The position numbers and the translations under genes were made by a program. The notes beneath the pieces are model-generated. The model did no database searches. It was not told where the DNA came from and saw only the letters and a program-made list of their open reading frames with translations. Positions 9,413-18,690 of a DNA stretch of 55,247 nt are shown here, one piece after another (within the stretch, counting starts at the first letter, position 1; each line of letters starts with the position of its first letter). Source of the DNA: Candidatus Terraquivivens tikiterensis (lineage in GTDB: Archaea; Thermoproteota; Nitrososphaeria_A; Caldarchaeales; Wolframiiraptoraceae). The stretch covers positions 1 through 55,247 of the forward strand of contig NDWU01000008.1 in assembly GCA_003056285.1 (NCBI GenBank), written 5' to 3'.

Positions 9413-10801
9413 CTACCTTATTTGCACATAAGCGTACGCCTCTGTCTTAGAAGAAAAGCAGTAGTGAACCTTATTGAAAGGCCTCTTAAGTTCCGAAACC
9501 TCTTGCGCAACCTTCGATGGGTCCTCACCCCTCACTATCACCTTGGTTATGAGCTCGGCTATCCATTCCATCTCGCTCTCCCCCATTCCAAGTCTTGTGA
9601 CCTCTTGTGTTCCGAGCCTTATCCCACTCGGAGCTCTATAGTCAGTCTTAAGCCTATAATCCTTCGGGATGAGGTTTCTGTTGATTATTATCCTAGCCCG
9701 CTCCAGCCTCTCCTCGGCCTGCCTGCCGTTCATGTACTTGCTAACGTCGGCCACTATCGTGTGAGACTCCGTGAAGCCCTTATGCTCGTAGAGAACCTCT
9801 ATACCCCTCTCATAAAGCGCTTGGGCGAGGGCCTTGGAGTTTCTCACTATCTGCCTAGCGTAGTCCTTGTAGAACGCTATAGCTTCTGCAAGGCAGATCG
9901 CCAAGCCTGCTACGGCATGAAGGTGGTGGTTGCTCAGCATGCCCGGAAAGGCGGCCTTCTTAAGAGCCTCCTCGTACTTGGACCATGAGCACAGCATACC
10001 GTGCTGGGGGCCTGCTAGGGTCTTATGCGTGCTCATCGTCATCACGTCAGCCCCCTCCCTCAAAGGGTCTTGAAACATTCCGCCAGCGATAAGGCCCGCG
10101 ACATGAGCGGCGTCGTAGATCACGCGGGCATCGAACTCCTTTGCAATCTCCGCTACCTCTTTTACTGGATGCGGAAAGAGGAAGACGCTTGCTCCAAGCA
10201 TGAAAAGCCTTGGCTTCTTCCCCTCGGACGCCAAGGCCCTTAGCTTCTTACGGGTTGCATCCAAGTCTATCTCGTAGTTGTATTCGTCAAACTCGTAGTG
10301 CTCAACGACTAATCCCCTGACGGCACCCGCAGTACCTCCCCAGCTCCGCTTGCTATGGCTGATGTGGCCGCCGTGGGGTACCGCCAAAGAAAACATGACG
10401 TCGCCGGGTTCTGCGAACGCCGTGTAAGCTATCAGATTCGCGACGACGCCCGATATCGGCCTGACGTCAACGAACTCCGCGTTGAATAGCCTCTTGCTGA
10501 GCTCTATCGCCAGAAGCTCAACCTCGTCTATGTACTTACAGCCTGCGTATATCCTCTCACCAGGCCATCCTTCCGCATACCTGTTGCCAAAGTCTGATGC
10601 CAAGGCCTCCCTTACGGCTGGGCTTGGTACGTTTTCGCTGGCTATCAACGGTATAGAATCCCTAATGAAGCGGTGGTGCTCTTCTAGAAGGCTGAGCGTC
10701 TGCTCGTACGCCGCCTTCGCATACGCAAAGCTATCCTTCTCGGACGACATTTGTCTTCCTGACAAGTTAGAGCTTAAATAAATATTTAACATCTTGAGCA
10801 A
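9413..10801 (-). CDS. glyA: Serine hydroxymethyltransferase
   Basis: IPLIASENVPSPAVREALASDFGNRYAEGWPGERIYAGCKYIDEVE; DVMTMSTHKTLAGPQHGM; SGIRLGTQEVTRLGM. Start may be at the internal MSSEKD. Confidence 0.96.
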   Translation of the reverse strand: MLKMLNIYLSSNLSGRQMSSEKDSFAYAKAAYEQTLSLLEEHHRFIRDSIPLIASENVPSPAVREALASDFGNRYAEGWPGERIYAGCKYIDEVELLAIELSKRLFNAEFVDVRPISGVVANLIAYTAFAEPGDVMFSLAVPHGGHISHSKRSWGGTAGAVRGLVVEHYEFDEYNYEIDLDATRKKLRALASEGKKPRLFMLGASVFLFPHPVKEVAEIAKEFDARVIYDAAHVAGLIAGGMFQDPLREGADVMTMSTHKTLAGPQHGMLCSWSKYEEALKKAAFPGMLSNHHLHAVAGLAICLAEAIAFYKDYARQIVRNSKALAQALYERGIEVLYEHKGFTESHTIVADVSKYMNGRQAEERLERARIIINRNLIPKDYRLKTDYRAPSGIRLGTQEVTRLGMGESEMEWIAELITKVIVRGEDPSKVAQEVSELKRPFNKVHYCFSSKTEAYAYVQIR

Positions 10802-10839
10802 AAATCCCGCACCCTTTCTTTTATATACTGCTTATATTC

Positions 10840-11103
10840 TTGTCGCGGAAGGGCGCACGAGCGCTCAGGCCCGGAAGGAAGCTAAGGAGGCTCAAGGCCC
10901 TTAGGACCATGCTTGTCGAGAAACTCAAGCTGAACTACAGGCTCTATCCGAAAACAGAGCATGAGGGAAGGTTACTCGAAACTTTGGGGTTGTACAGGCA
11001 AACCTACAATTACTTCTTTGCCCAGTGGAATGGGAAGGAAAGGGTTCCAAGTAGACTTAAACTTCAAGCTCAGCTACCAAAGCTAAAACAAGAAAAGCCT
11101 TAA
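10840..11103 (+). pseudogene. tnpB: TnpB N-terminal fragment
   Basis: LKLNYRLYPKTEHEGRLLETLGLYRQTYNYFFAQWNGKERVPSRLKLQAQLPKLKQEKP matches the N-terminus of ORF 19753..20892 and then stops. Confidence 0.85.
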
Positions 11104-11123
11104 ACATTTCTAACTACTAACTG

Positions 11124-11240
11124 ATCACAATAACAAAGTGTAATCATTGTGGTTATGAATGGGAATGTAAAGGAAGGCACCCTTATTGGGCTACATGCCC
11201 GAAGTGTTTGGAAAAAGTGAAAGTTGGATATCTCCCTAAA
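11124..11240 (+). pseudogene. Zinc-ribbon fragment (CxxCG...CPxC)
   Basis: Translation ITITKCNHCGYEWECKGRHPYWATCPKCLEKVKSWISP*; no ATG start. Confidence 0.5.
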
Positions 11241-11261
11241 AAGACTTCCATCCCTTAACTA

Positions 11262-11559
11262 CTATTGCTTATATTGCTGGTTTCTTTGATGGAGGGGGAA
11301 CTATCAACATCTTTAAAATTAGATGTGTAACAAAAAACGTAAAAATTATAAAACGCAGTACGTTTGGCTAGCAAATTCAAGAGAGGCATTAACGGTACTT
11401 AAAAAATATTGCCTTTTTAGGGTTAAAAAGAGACAAGCGGAACTTGCTATTGAATTTCAGAAAAATATTAAACGTGAGAAGAAAAGTCTCTCAGAAGAAG
11501 AGCTCCAACGACGAGAGAAGATAAGAGAGCAAATTATAGAGTTAAATAAAAATGGCTGA
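11262..11559 (+). pseudogene. Degenerate LAGLIDADG homing endonuclease
   Basis: Frame 1: TIAYIAGFFDGGGTINIFKIRC; then shifted frame: WLANSREALTVLKKYCLFRVKKRQAELAIEFQKNIKREKKSLSEEELQRREKIREQIIELNKNG. Confidence 0.65.
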
Positions 11560-11776
11560 AATAGCCGGTGTTCGGGTAGTGAGGGTAAACCCGATGGGCA
11601 CGTCAGAAGGGCTAAGATACGAAAATCCTTATAGGGATTGGATCTCAGCATGTAGTGTAATGATAAGAGGATGGGGCAGGTCTGATAAGCCTGCCGAGGA
11701 GGGGTCTCTGCTGGTAGGGATAAAGGCAAGATCCGTCCTTGGAGCAGGAAGCCCGCTGGCTTAAGTCTTGGGTAGC
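11552..11776 (+). pseudogene. tnpB: TnpB C-terminal fragment and right end
   Basis: GTSEGLRYENPYRDWISACSVMIRGWGRSDKPAEE parallels GTSEGLGYEDPYRDWISACRIKMRGWGSPDPPAE of 19753..20892; followed by gcaggaagcccgctggcttaag. Confidence 0.85.
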
Positions 11777-11808
11777 TCACTGAGTTTCCATACCATGCGC
11801 TTAAACAG

Positions 11809-11883
11809 GCCCCGGTAGCTCAGCCCGGTCGGAGCGGCCGCCTCGTAAGCGGCATGTCGCGGGTTCGAATCCCGCCCGGGGCT
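11809..11883 (+). tRNA. tRNA-Thr (anticodon CGU)
   Basis: Cloverleaf: acceptor GCCCCGG/CCGGGGC, D-stem GCTC/GAGC, anticodon stem GCCGC-CTCGTAA-GCGGC, T-arm GCGGG-TTCGAAT-CCCGC. Confidence 0.95.
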
Positions 11884-11886
11884 TTA
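11872..11886 (+). repeat. att direct repeat copy 1 (CCGCCCGGGGCTTTA) at tRNA-Thr 3' end
   Basis: 15-bp perfect match to 15579-15593. Confidence 0.85.
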
Positions 11887-12077
11887 TCTAAAAACTTTAA
11901 ACCCCCACTCCTTATCATAGACCACATCGAGTATAGGCTTCTTCCAACCTTTAATATATATTACTTGATTCTCTTAAATGGAATCTAGTGACGCTAAGTA
12001 CTCCTAATGCGCTTAATAGGGCATGTAACCAATTGGGGTACAAGTTATCATAGTGTAGGGACAAATCGCTAGGTGGA

Positions 12078-12563
12078 TTGGAGATCAACATTCGCAACCC
12101 TAATAAGCATGTCACAATCGTACTTTATCTCACTGATGAATTGCCTGTTAGAAGGGGTCTGACTGATGCAGAGTGTATAAGGGTATTGTCGCATAAATTA
12201 TTGAAAACAGGTCTTCATAAAAGCGATCGAAAGGCTGTTCAAGAGCTTCTAGACGTATGGTTACATGGGCTAGCGACTAGCCTTTTTGTGAAAAAACTTA
12301 ACCCTATGTTGAGCTGGCAAGATATCTGCAAAATCTTTAGGCTAAGCTTACAATATGGTATAAATGTAAATTTCCCTTACTGTCTTGCTGAGGAGACTAA
12401 AGAGAATTCGTATACAAAAGGGATACCTTGGGTTCTTTCACCGGAACTTCAGCTCTTGGCTCTTGATGCATTTGGCTTTATTGAGAATCTCAGACAATAT
12501 AAGGAAGGATTCAAGCACTTGTTAATAGATGCATTAAAACCATCTGTGAAGCTCATTCCTTGA
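12078..12563 (+). CDS. Hypothetical protein (integrated-element cargo)
   Basis: 161-aa ORF with ordinary protein composition; no family recognised. Confidence 0.6.
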   Translation: MEINIRNPNKHVTIVLYLTDELPVRRGLTDAECIRVLSHKLLKTGLHKSDRKAVQELLDVWLHGLATSLFVKKLNPMLSWQDICKIFRLSLQYGINVNFPYCLAEETKENSYTKGIPWVLSPELQLLALDAFGFIENLRQYKEGFKHLLIDALKPSVKLIP

Positions 12564-13442
12564 GATATGATATATGAAGCCTGCAAAAAATTATCCAAAA
12601 GAATTCGATATAGAACATTTAAAGAAAAAGATTAAAGAGATATAGTTTATGAATGGGAGCGTGAACTCCTGAATGCTCTGAAAGATACGCTATCAATTTT
12701 CTGTGCCTCTATTCCTGAATTACAACCGTTAATCTTTTTATTAATCTTCACTAACTGATAGAAGAATCTTTACGGATGCTCTATTGACGATCAGTACACG
12801 TGACTAGATTTCTGCAAAATCGTGATGACATTAGCAATCCAATGAGGAAACGCTTTGACTACCTGTCCAGCAAGATCAAAGGCTGGATAGAGAGAAACTC
12901 TGTCCTTAAGACTTAAACGTTCAAACCGTTTATTGAACGGGCCAACGATCCAGCATCTCTTTGAAAGACTATTCAATCCCATAGCTATGAGATTGAAAAC
13001 CTACATACAACTCCCAACTTTTCAACAAATTTCGTTGGCCCGCGAAAATCTTTTCAAAATGGCCTTTTTCAGCCCCGCCTCCCCCGCTTTTCTATTCTCC
13101 GTTTTTGTCAGTTATCTTGTTTCTCGGGTTTCTCTAAGCGGCCGATTTCTTGGAGGAACGCTTTCATTGTCTTCTTTTTATTCCTGCTTCTGTTAGACCG
13201 CTTTCCCTTCAATGTCTTCGCGTAGGTCTATTGATTAAAATTAAATATTGGACTGTTTTCTTTTCATGAGCGTGTTGAAGATGATTCGGGCTTTAAGCGT
13301 TTCAAGACTCTGAAGGTCTTATTAATGTGGCTGCGATAACGCTTGCTGACTCTTTCAAGGATGTAGGTTTGCTCTAGGCTCTTTTCTAGTGAGAATTTAT
13401 TCTTAGGGCTCATGAGTAGGGATGTTATGGATCTCACCCATC

Positions 13443-13718
13443 TTAATTTTCGTAGATTGATTTTCTCCTTCCTATGTGCGTGATATAAATTGTCTTATCC
13501 TCTTTGTCGACTAGGAAGATTATCCTGTATTCTCCAACGCGTATTCTGTAAGCTCTTTTCAAGCCTTCAAGCTTCTCCACATCGAGCCTTCTTAGAGCGA
13601 TTGGATAGTTCTGAAGCTCCGCGAGGGCTTCCTTTAACCTAGCTTTCAACCTCTCATCTTGAAGATTCTTGAGAAATTTTATGACTCTTCTATGGGCTAA
13701 TACCTTGTATTCAAGCAT
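13443..13718 (-). CDS. RelE/ParE-family toxin
   Basis: MLEYKVLAHRRVIKFLKNLQDERLKARLKEALAELQNYPIALRRLDVEKLEGLKRAYRIRVGEYRIIFLVDKEDKTIYITHIGRRKSIYEN. Confidence 0.92.
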   Translation of the reverse strand: MLEYKVLAHRRVIKFLKNLQDERLKARLKEALAELQNYPIALRRLDVEKLEGLKRAYRIRVGEYRIIFLVDKEDKTIYITHIGRRKSIYEN

Positions 13719-13920
13719 TAAGCAGCTCCTCTAGGGTGGCGTATTCTCCTTTCCGGATCTCTTCTACGGACTTCTTGATCTCATCTATCTCCTTCTCCGA
13801 GAGCTTAACCCTCGGGAGCTCCCTCAGAATGATCTCCTCTATAAGCTCCTCTAGCACATCCATCCTCCTATTCAATCTCCTTAACTCCTCGTAGATAACA
13901 TCCAAGGTAACTTTGGTCAT
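13711..13920 (-). CDS. Antitoxin partner of the RelE-type toxin
   Basis: Small 69-aa charged helical ORF overlapping the toxin start by 8 bp. Confidence 0.8.
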   Translation of the reverse strand: MTKVTLDVIYEELRRLNRRMDVLEELIEEIILRELPRVKLSEKEIDEIKKSVEEIRKGEYATLEELLNA

Positions 13921-14096
13921 CTTCGGATAGGAGCTGGAATAAGACCGTATTTAAGGCTTCTCCGCTCACCTCCTGATATAGAAGGTCTTATAATTTTTGC
14001 TACATCTTCCAACCATCTCAAAGTCTCGTTGATGGCAAATACTCTACTCGACAGGTATTAGGGAGTTAATTAAAGAAGACTGTTCTTATCTTCCGG

Positions 14097-15505
14097 CTAT
14101 CTGTTGCGGAGTGGTTCTAAGACGATTCTATCGCCGACCATATATGCCTTATAGAGATACAACCTTCCATCCGAGTTCAATATTTCCTCTCTACTCTCTA
14201 TGCTGATCTTCTCGCCGTCTTTTATCACCACCAGGTCTGGAACATGGTTTTTCTTCTCTAGGATTTTGGCGAGAGCCCCCGGGGTAATCTTTGAAATATC
14301 TTCGTCCAGATCCAAGATCATTCTGACGTCCTTCTCTTTAAGGGAGGGCTTAACGATGCAGTCTAACAATATATCGAGCTTATGTTGCAGCTCTTGGACG
14401 GCTTCCTCGAACTCCTTAACGTGAACTGCCGTTCTAACCACCTTGCTTTGATCCACCGGCGCCCCACATCTAGAGCAGTACTTAACCCCATGATGAACTG
14501 GTTGACCGCATTTCCAGCATCTTAGAGCCTGCTCATGCTGGATCTGCTCTCCGGTGTAATACGAGAATATTTTCGGCTTGACATCTCGGCCGGCTAGGTG
14601 AGCATACCTCGTGGGCATAGATGACCTACTGCTCCAGCGGAAGTACTGGCACATCTCCCTATCAGTTAGGAACTTGGCCTTCTCCGTCGCAGCGGTATGC
14701 CTGAAGAGATGGAGCCGTATCTGCCGCTTAAGCCCAGCCTTTCTCGCCAGCTTCTTCAACCTTGAATTAAGGGCGCTGTGAGTTAGCGGCCTGAACTCTC
14801 CACCTCTCCAGATAAACCATAGCGGGGCTTCGGGATCATCCTTCATCGGATGGTGGGCTAAGTGGTTTACTAGATCGCCGTAAGATCTTACGACCAATAG
14901 CGCTTCCTGCCCAGTCTTACTGCTGACCAGAATCTCCGCGTAATTCTCGTGAAGCCTAACGTCCCCGATCTTACAGGTCAGTAGCTCCCCAGCCCTAGGC
15001 CCGCACTCATAGGCTATGGAGATTATCGCTCTGAGCTGGATATCCTCCGCCGCCTCATACAGCTTACGGAACTCCTCCTCGCTCAAGGGCTCGATCCGAG
15101 GCTCGGTCTCCTTAATCTTAACATCTTCCAAGAACTCGAGAATCTTACTCCATGTATTCCGCTTGGCCTTAAACTTCTCCGATACAAGGAACTCGAAGAA
15201 CTTCTTCAGAGATATCTTGTAGATCTTTTTCGTATCATCATCCAAATGCTCGTCCTCGAGGAGCTTGGAAAACGCGGACTTAAACTCTCCAAAGCTCATG
15301 TCCTCAATCTTCTTGCCGCCGAATAGCCTCCGCTCAAGCCTGCAGACATTCTCCACGTGCTTAAGCCTCCTAGCGGATCCAAGCCTCTGCCTGCGAAGAT
15401 ATTCAGCGAACTCTCTGAAAATTGGCCAGCCCCCTCTAATAATCGTTCAAGCTTCCGCTCGAAGCCATACAGCTCCTCAGCATCCCTCGGCGGCCGGATC
15501 ATCGT
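14097..15505 (-). pseudogene. Archaeal tyrosine recombinase/integrase with C-terminal zinc ribbon; N-terminal part in a different frame
   Basis: YECGPRAGELLTCKIGDVRL; LHLFRHTAATEKAKFLT; MPTRYAHLAG; zinc ribbon CWKCGQPVHHGVKYCSRCGAPVD. N-terminal MIRPPRDAEELYGFERKLERLLEG in frame 2 joins WPIFREFAEYLRRQRLGSARRLKHVENVC by adding one base to a G5 run. Confidence 0.85.
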
Positions 15506-15578
15506 CAAGCCGCCTGCATTAAATTTTAAATATTTTCCAGCAAGTTTGGCCGCAGGCTCTGAACTTTCTTTAGCATTT

Positions 15579-15593
15579 CCGCCCGGGGCTTTA
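15579..15593 (+). repeat. att direct repeat copy 2 (CCGCCCGGGGCTTTA)
   Basis: Perfect 15-bp repeat of the tRNA-Thr 3' end, also followed by an aaaaact tract. Confidence 0.85.
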
Positions 15594-15729
15594 CAAAAAC
15601 TCCAAATTTTAGTACCGCACCGTACTTAGCGTTTTCGTGCCAATAAAGTGGCACAATACGTCCCCATCCGAATGCGGTAAGAGCTTTTTAGGCACGCGCA
15701 ACCTTAGTTTTAAAACACAAACCCGTCTT

Positions 15730-17388
15730 CTACGAGCTTAGAATTTTCTTCAGTTTGCTCTTTGGGATGCCCGTAACCTCCGAGACCTTCTCCAGGTCTT
15801 TTAATTTCATTTCATTGACAGCATACTCTACTGCTTGTCTCTCCATAAGCGACTTGAACTTCTTCACCACATTGCGCGGGATGAATATCCCTCTAACCTC
15901 GATTAGGTCTCTTATTCCATCGAAGAAGGTTATTCCGATGTAGGATTTCATGATCGAGTGTTGCTCGATTATCCTATCCGCTATCGCGTCCCAATCGAGC
16001 GGCTCCTTCCTTCCACGTATTATAAGCTCAGCGTCCATTAGATCCCGAAGCCTCTCGGTTAACAGCTTTAACAGCACGGAGTCCTCGTCCGAGGCCAGTA
16101 CAAGGATGAGGTTGCCGTATTCCCTTCTTTCCCCGACCATTAGCATGGACCCTGTAATGGTAACCTTTCCGGATATCTTGCCAAGATATACCTCAACCTT
16201 AGGGCGCTCCCCGTTCGAGTAAATCCTTGGAACACCCCTTTCCAAGGAACCTTCGTCCGGGTCTCCAACCAGCTTATAACCCATCAACCTTAAGGCCTTA
16301 TCTAAGCAGACCAAATATTCGTGACTCCTCACGGCTAGATCTACATCTACTGTCGCAGCCTTGTAGCCTCGAAGCATCATGGCAGCTCCCCCGAACAGGT
16401 ACGCCTCGACCCTATTCTCTAACGCACCTCCAAGTTTCCAGAAGAAATCCTCTGAAATGGGTGCGGGCTCAAGTTGTCTAATGTTGATGCCGTAAGTTTC
16501 AGCGTACCCGAGTAGCTCTCTCCTAGGTATAAAGAGCTCGGGCCTATCCAATGACAGCCCTCTAACGTATCGATCCATATCGTAGACGATTTTCCTCAGC
16601 TCACCGGATGGGTCGAGCTTGTTTGCGAGAGCTATCAGCTTACTCCCTTCTGTCTTACCCTCGAGCAGGAGCTTAGCATACAGTAGCGCAGCTTTGGCCC
16701 TATCGTCCGCGTTCTTAGAAACTTTTAGGGCATGCAACAAAACCTCCTCTGGCGAGAGCCTCCTCGGAGGAACCACGTAGTAGTATTCTCTCCCGCCAGC
16801 CAGCCCTATGCCGTATCTTCCAAATGCCGTAAAAGCTGTCGGCTCGCCCTCTTCCGCGCTAAGCGGCTTAACAGTCCTGACCAGCGAGTGCGCGTTTAAC
16901 CGCACGATCTCCTCAAATTCAAAGCCGACCTTCCTCGCGACCTTTGCGAACTGGATGATAATGTATCTCAAAACCGGGTCTCCTATGAGCTGGTATCCAC
17001 GCTCGCTTCTCTGGATTATTTGTGGGAGCCTTCTGATGACCCTATAGACCGTCTCCCTCTCAACTCCGATCTTTTTCGCAACTTCTGCGACTGTCATAGG
17101 CTCCATCATGGCCTCCAGTACTACAGGGGTTATTCCAGAGAGGATTTTTCTGAGCGGGTATTTTTCCAACAGCGTCGAGATTGCAGAGGAGGTGATGATA
17201 TCCATACAGTATTTTCCATGCTCGTCGAGGTTTGCCAGGCCGAGCCTCCTAACCTCCTCCAACAGCGTCCTCGCCTCCGACACCGACACCCTGAGCTCCT
17301 TTGATACCTCAAGCGGAGAGCCCATGTTCTTAGCTACAAGAATCAAAGTGTCTACGACTTTCTTTCTGAGCCCTATTTTAATAGACAT
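15730..17388 (-). CDS. Winged-HTH protein fused to a nucleotidyltransferase-like domain
   Basis: HTH-like N-terminus (MTVAEVAKKIGVERETVYRVIRRLP); AYLFGGAAMMLRGYKAATVDVDLAVRSHEYLV resembles NTase GG...D.D motif. Confidence 0.7.
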   Translation of the reverse strand: MSIKIGLRKKVVDTLILVAKNMGSPLEVSKELRVSVSEARTLLEEVRRLGLANLDEHGKYCMDIITSSAISTLLEKYPLRKILSGITPVVLEAMMEPMTVAEVAKKIGVERETVYRVIRRLPQIIQRSERGYQLIGDPVLRYIIIQFAKVARKVGFEFEEIVRLNAHSLVRTVKPLSAEEGEPTAFTAFGRYGIGLAGGREYYYVVPPRRLSPEEVLLHALKVSKNADDRAKAALLYAKLLLEGKTEGSKLIALANKLDPSGELRKIVYDMDRYVRGLSLDRPELFIPRRELLGYAETYGINIRQLEPAPISEDFFWKLGGALENRVEAYLFGGAAMMLRGYKAATVDVDLAVRSHEYLVCLDKALRLMGYKLVGDPDEGSLERGVPRIYSNGERPKVEVYLGKISGKVTITGSMLMVGERREYGNLILVLASDEDSVLLKLLTERLRDLMDAELIIRGRKEPLDWDAIADRIIEQHSIMKSYIGITFFDGIRDLIEVRGIFIPRNVVKKFKSLMERQAVEYAVNEMKLKDLEKVSEVTGIPKSKLKKILSS

Positions 17389-17697
17389 TTGTATTGTTTA
17401 CATACAAATATTATTTAAATATTTTTGTAAAAACTAATATAGTAGTGAATAAAATATAGACTTCAAGTCTACTAATAGCTTATAGTTTGGACAGTATTCT
17501 AATCTCTATACCTACCATGCACCGCACTCCATGAACCTCTAACGGTAGAGGTGAGGGGGAAGGGATGAAAGTCTATGAATCCCACAACGGTGACGCTCTA
17601 CAGTAGAGGAAGGTTAGGCCAGGTGGTTCGGGTTCCCTTATTAAAAGATGTTGGGGAATTCTAAGACCTCCAGGTATGCGGAGAAACGAGAACCTGA

Positions 17698-17910
17698 AAC
17701 GGTTGGGTCTTCGAATGTAGAAAATACGAAATAGAAGAAAATTCCCATCCAATAGCCTGCATAAACATCTTATTAAAGAAAACCTCGGATGGGGCGAGCA
17801 GGATGCCTTTCTCGCAGAAAGCCCTAGTACCCTTATCCCATAAGCGGCTCGTAGCCGCGGTGAAGGGGATGAAGGATGTGGGGGAAACCTCCATAAACAA
17901 ATGGCTATAA
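17698..17910 (+). pseudogene. Open frame without start codon, resembling the C-terminus of a conserved protein
   Basis: NGWVFECRKYEIEENSHPIACINILLKKTSDGASRMPFSQKALVPLSHKRLVAAVKGMKDVGETSINKWL*. Confidence 0.3.
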
Positions 17911-17916
17911 ACATCT

Positions 17917-18690
17917 ATGGAGGTTAGAGCGTTGAGCGGTAGCGTAGAGATTATAGGCATAAGGGGCATGCCGATAATCAGGCCTGGCGACGACTTGGCA
18001 AGCATGATAGTCGAGGGCGCAAAAAAGATGGGCGTCGGAATAAAGGATGGGGACGTGATCGTCGTCACGCACGTCGCGGTAGCCAGGGCCGAGGGGAAGA
18101 TAATACAGCTCAAGGACATCGAGCCATCCGACCTTGCAAAGCGGATAGCGGAAGAGGCCGGAAAGGACCCTAGGCATGTAGAGGTCGTGCTGAGGGAATC
18201 GAGGAGCATAGTAAGGATGCAAAACGGGATAATAATATCCAAGACGAAGCACGGGATCGTTTGCGCTAACGCTGGCGTGGACGCCTCCAACGCCTCCGAG
18301 GACGAGAGCGTCGTCACGCTGCCGGATGACCCGGACCTTTCGGCTAAGAAGATAAGGGAAGGAATAGAGAGGCTTACTGGGTCGCGGGTTGCCGTTATAA
18401 TATCGGACACGCAGGGCAGGCCTTTCCGTAGGGGCGTAGTAAACGTGGCGATAGGCTGTAGCGGCATACAACCGCTGTGGGATAGGAGGGGTGAGCTGGA
18501 CCTTTTCGGGAGAGCCCTCCGCTCAAAGATTACGTGCGTCGCGGACGAGCTGTGCAGCGCCGCCGAGCTCGTAATAGGGCAGGCGGCTGAGGGGATACCG
18601 GTTGCCATAATCAGGGGTTACAGATACTTGAGGGGCGAAGTACCAGCTTCCGTCATCTTGAGGGATAGGAATGAGGACCTATTCGTCTAA
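17917..18690 (+). CDS. cofE: Coenzyme F420-0:L-glutamate ligase
   Basis: RPGDDLASMIVEGAKKMGVGIKDGDVIVVTHVAVARAEGK; GIVCANAGVDASNAS; VAVIISDTQGRPFRRGVVNVAIGCSGI. Confidence 0.95.
   Translation: MEVRALSGSVEIIGIRGMPIIRPGDDLASMIVEGAKKMGVGIKDGDVIVVTHVAVARAEGKIIQLKDIEPSDLAKRIAEEAGKDPRHVEVVLRESRSIVRMQNGIIISKTKHGIVCANAGVDASNASEDESVVTLPDDPDLSAKKIREGIERLTGSRVAVIISDTQGRPFRRGVVNVAIGCSGIQPLWDRRGELDLFGRALRSKITCVADELCSAAELVIGQAAEGIPVAIIRGYRYLRGEVPASVILRDRNEDLFV

Larger units (their letters stand above)
11872..15593. mobile_element. Integrated element of about 3.7 kb at tRNA-Thr, carrying a tyrosine integrase
   Basis: Bounded by a tRNA 3' end and a direct repeat of it; integrase gene adjacent to the distal repeat; TA pair and an orphan gene inside. 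Confidence 0.8.

Noticed and set aside
12640-13440. Possible genes in the non-coding middle of the tRNA-Thr element
   Set aside because: Only short ORFs with unusual Phe/Ser composition; no start context or motif supports coding.
17661-18608. Minus-strand 315-aa ORF opposite cofE
   Set aside because: cofE motifs on the plus strand are unambiguous; the minus ORF is Ser/Thr/Pro-rich shadow sequence.
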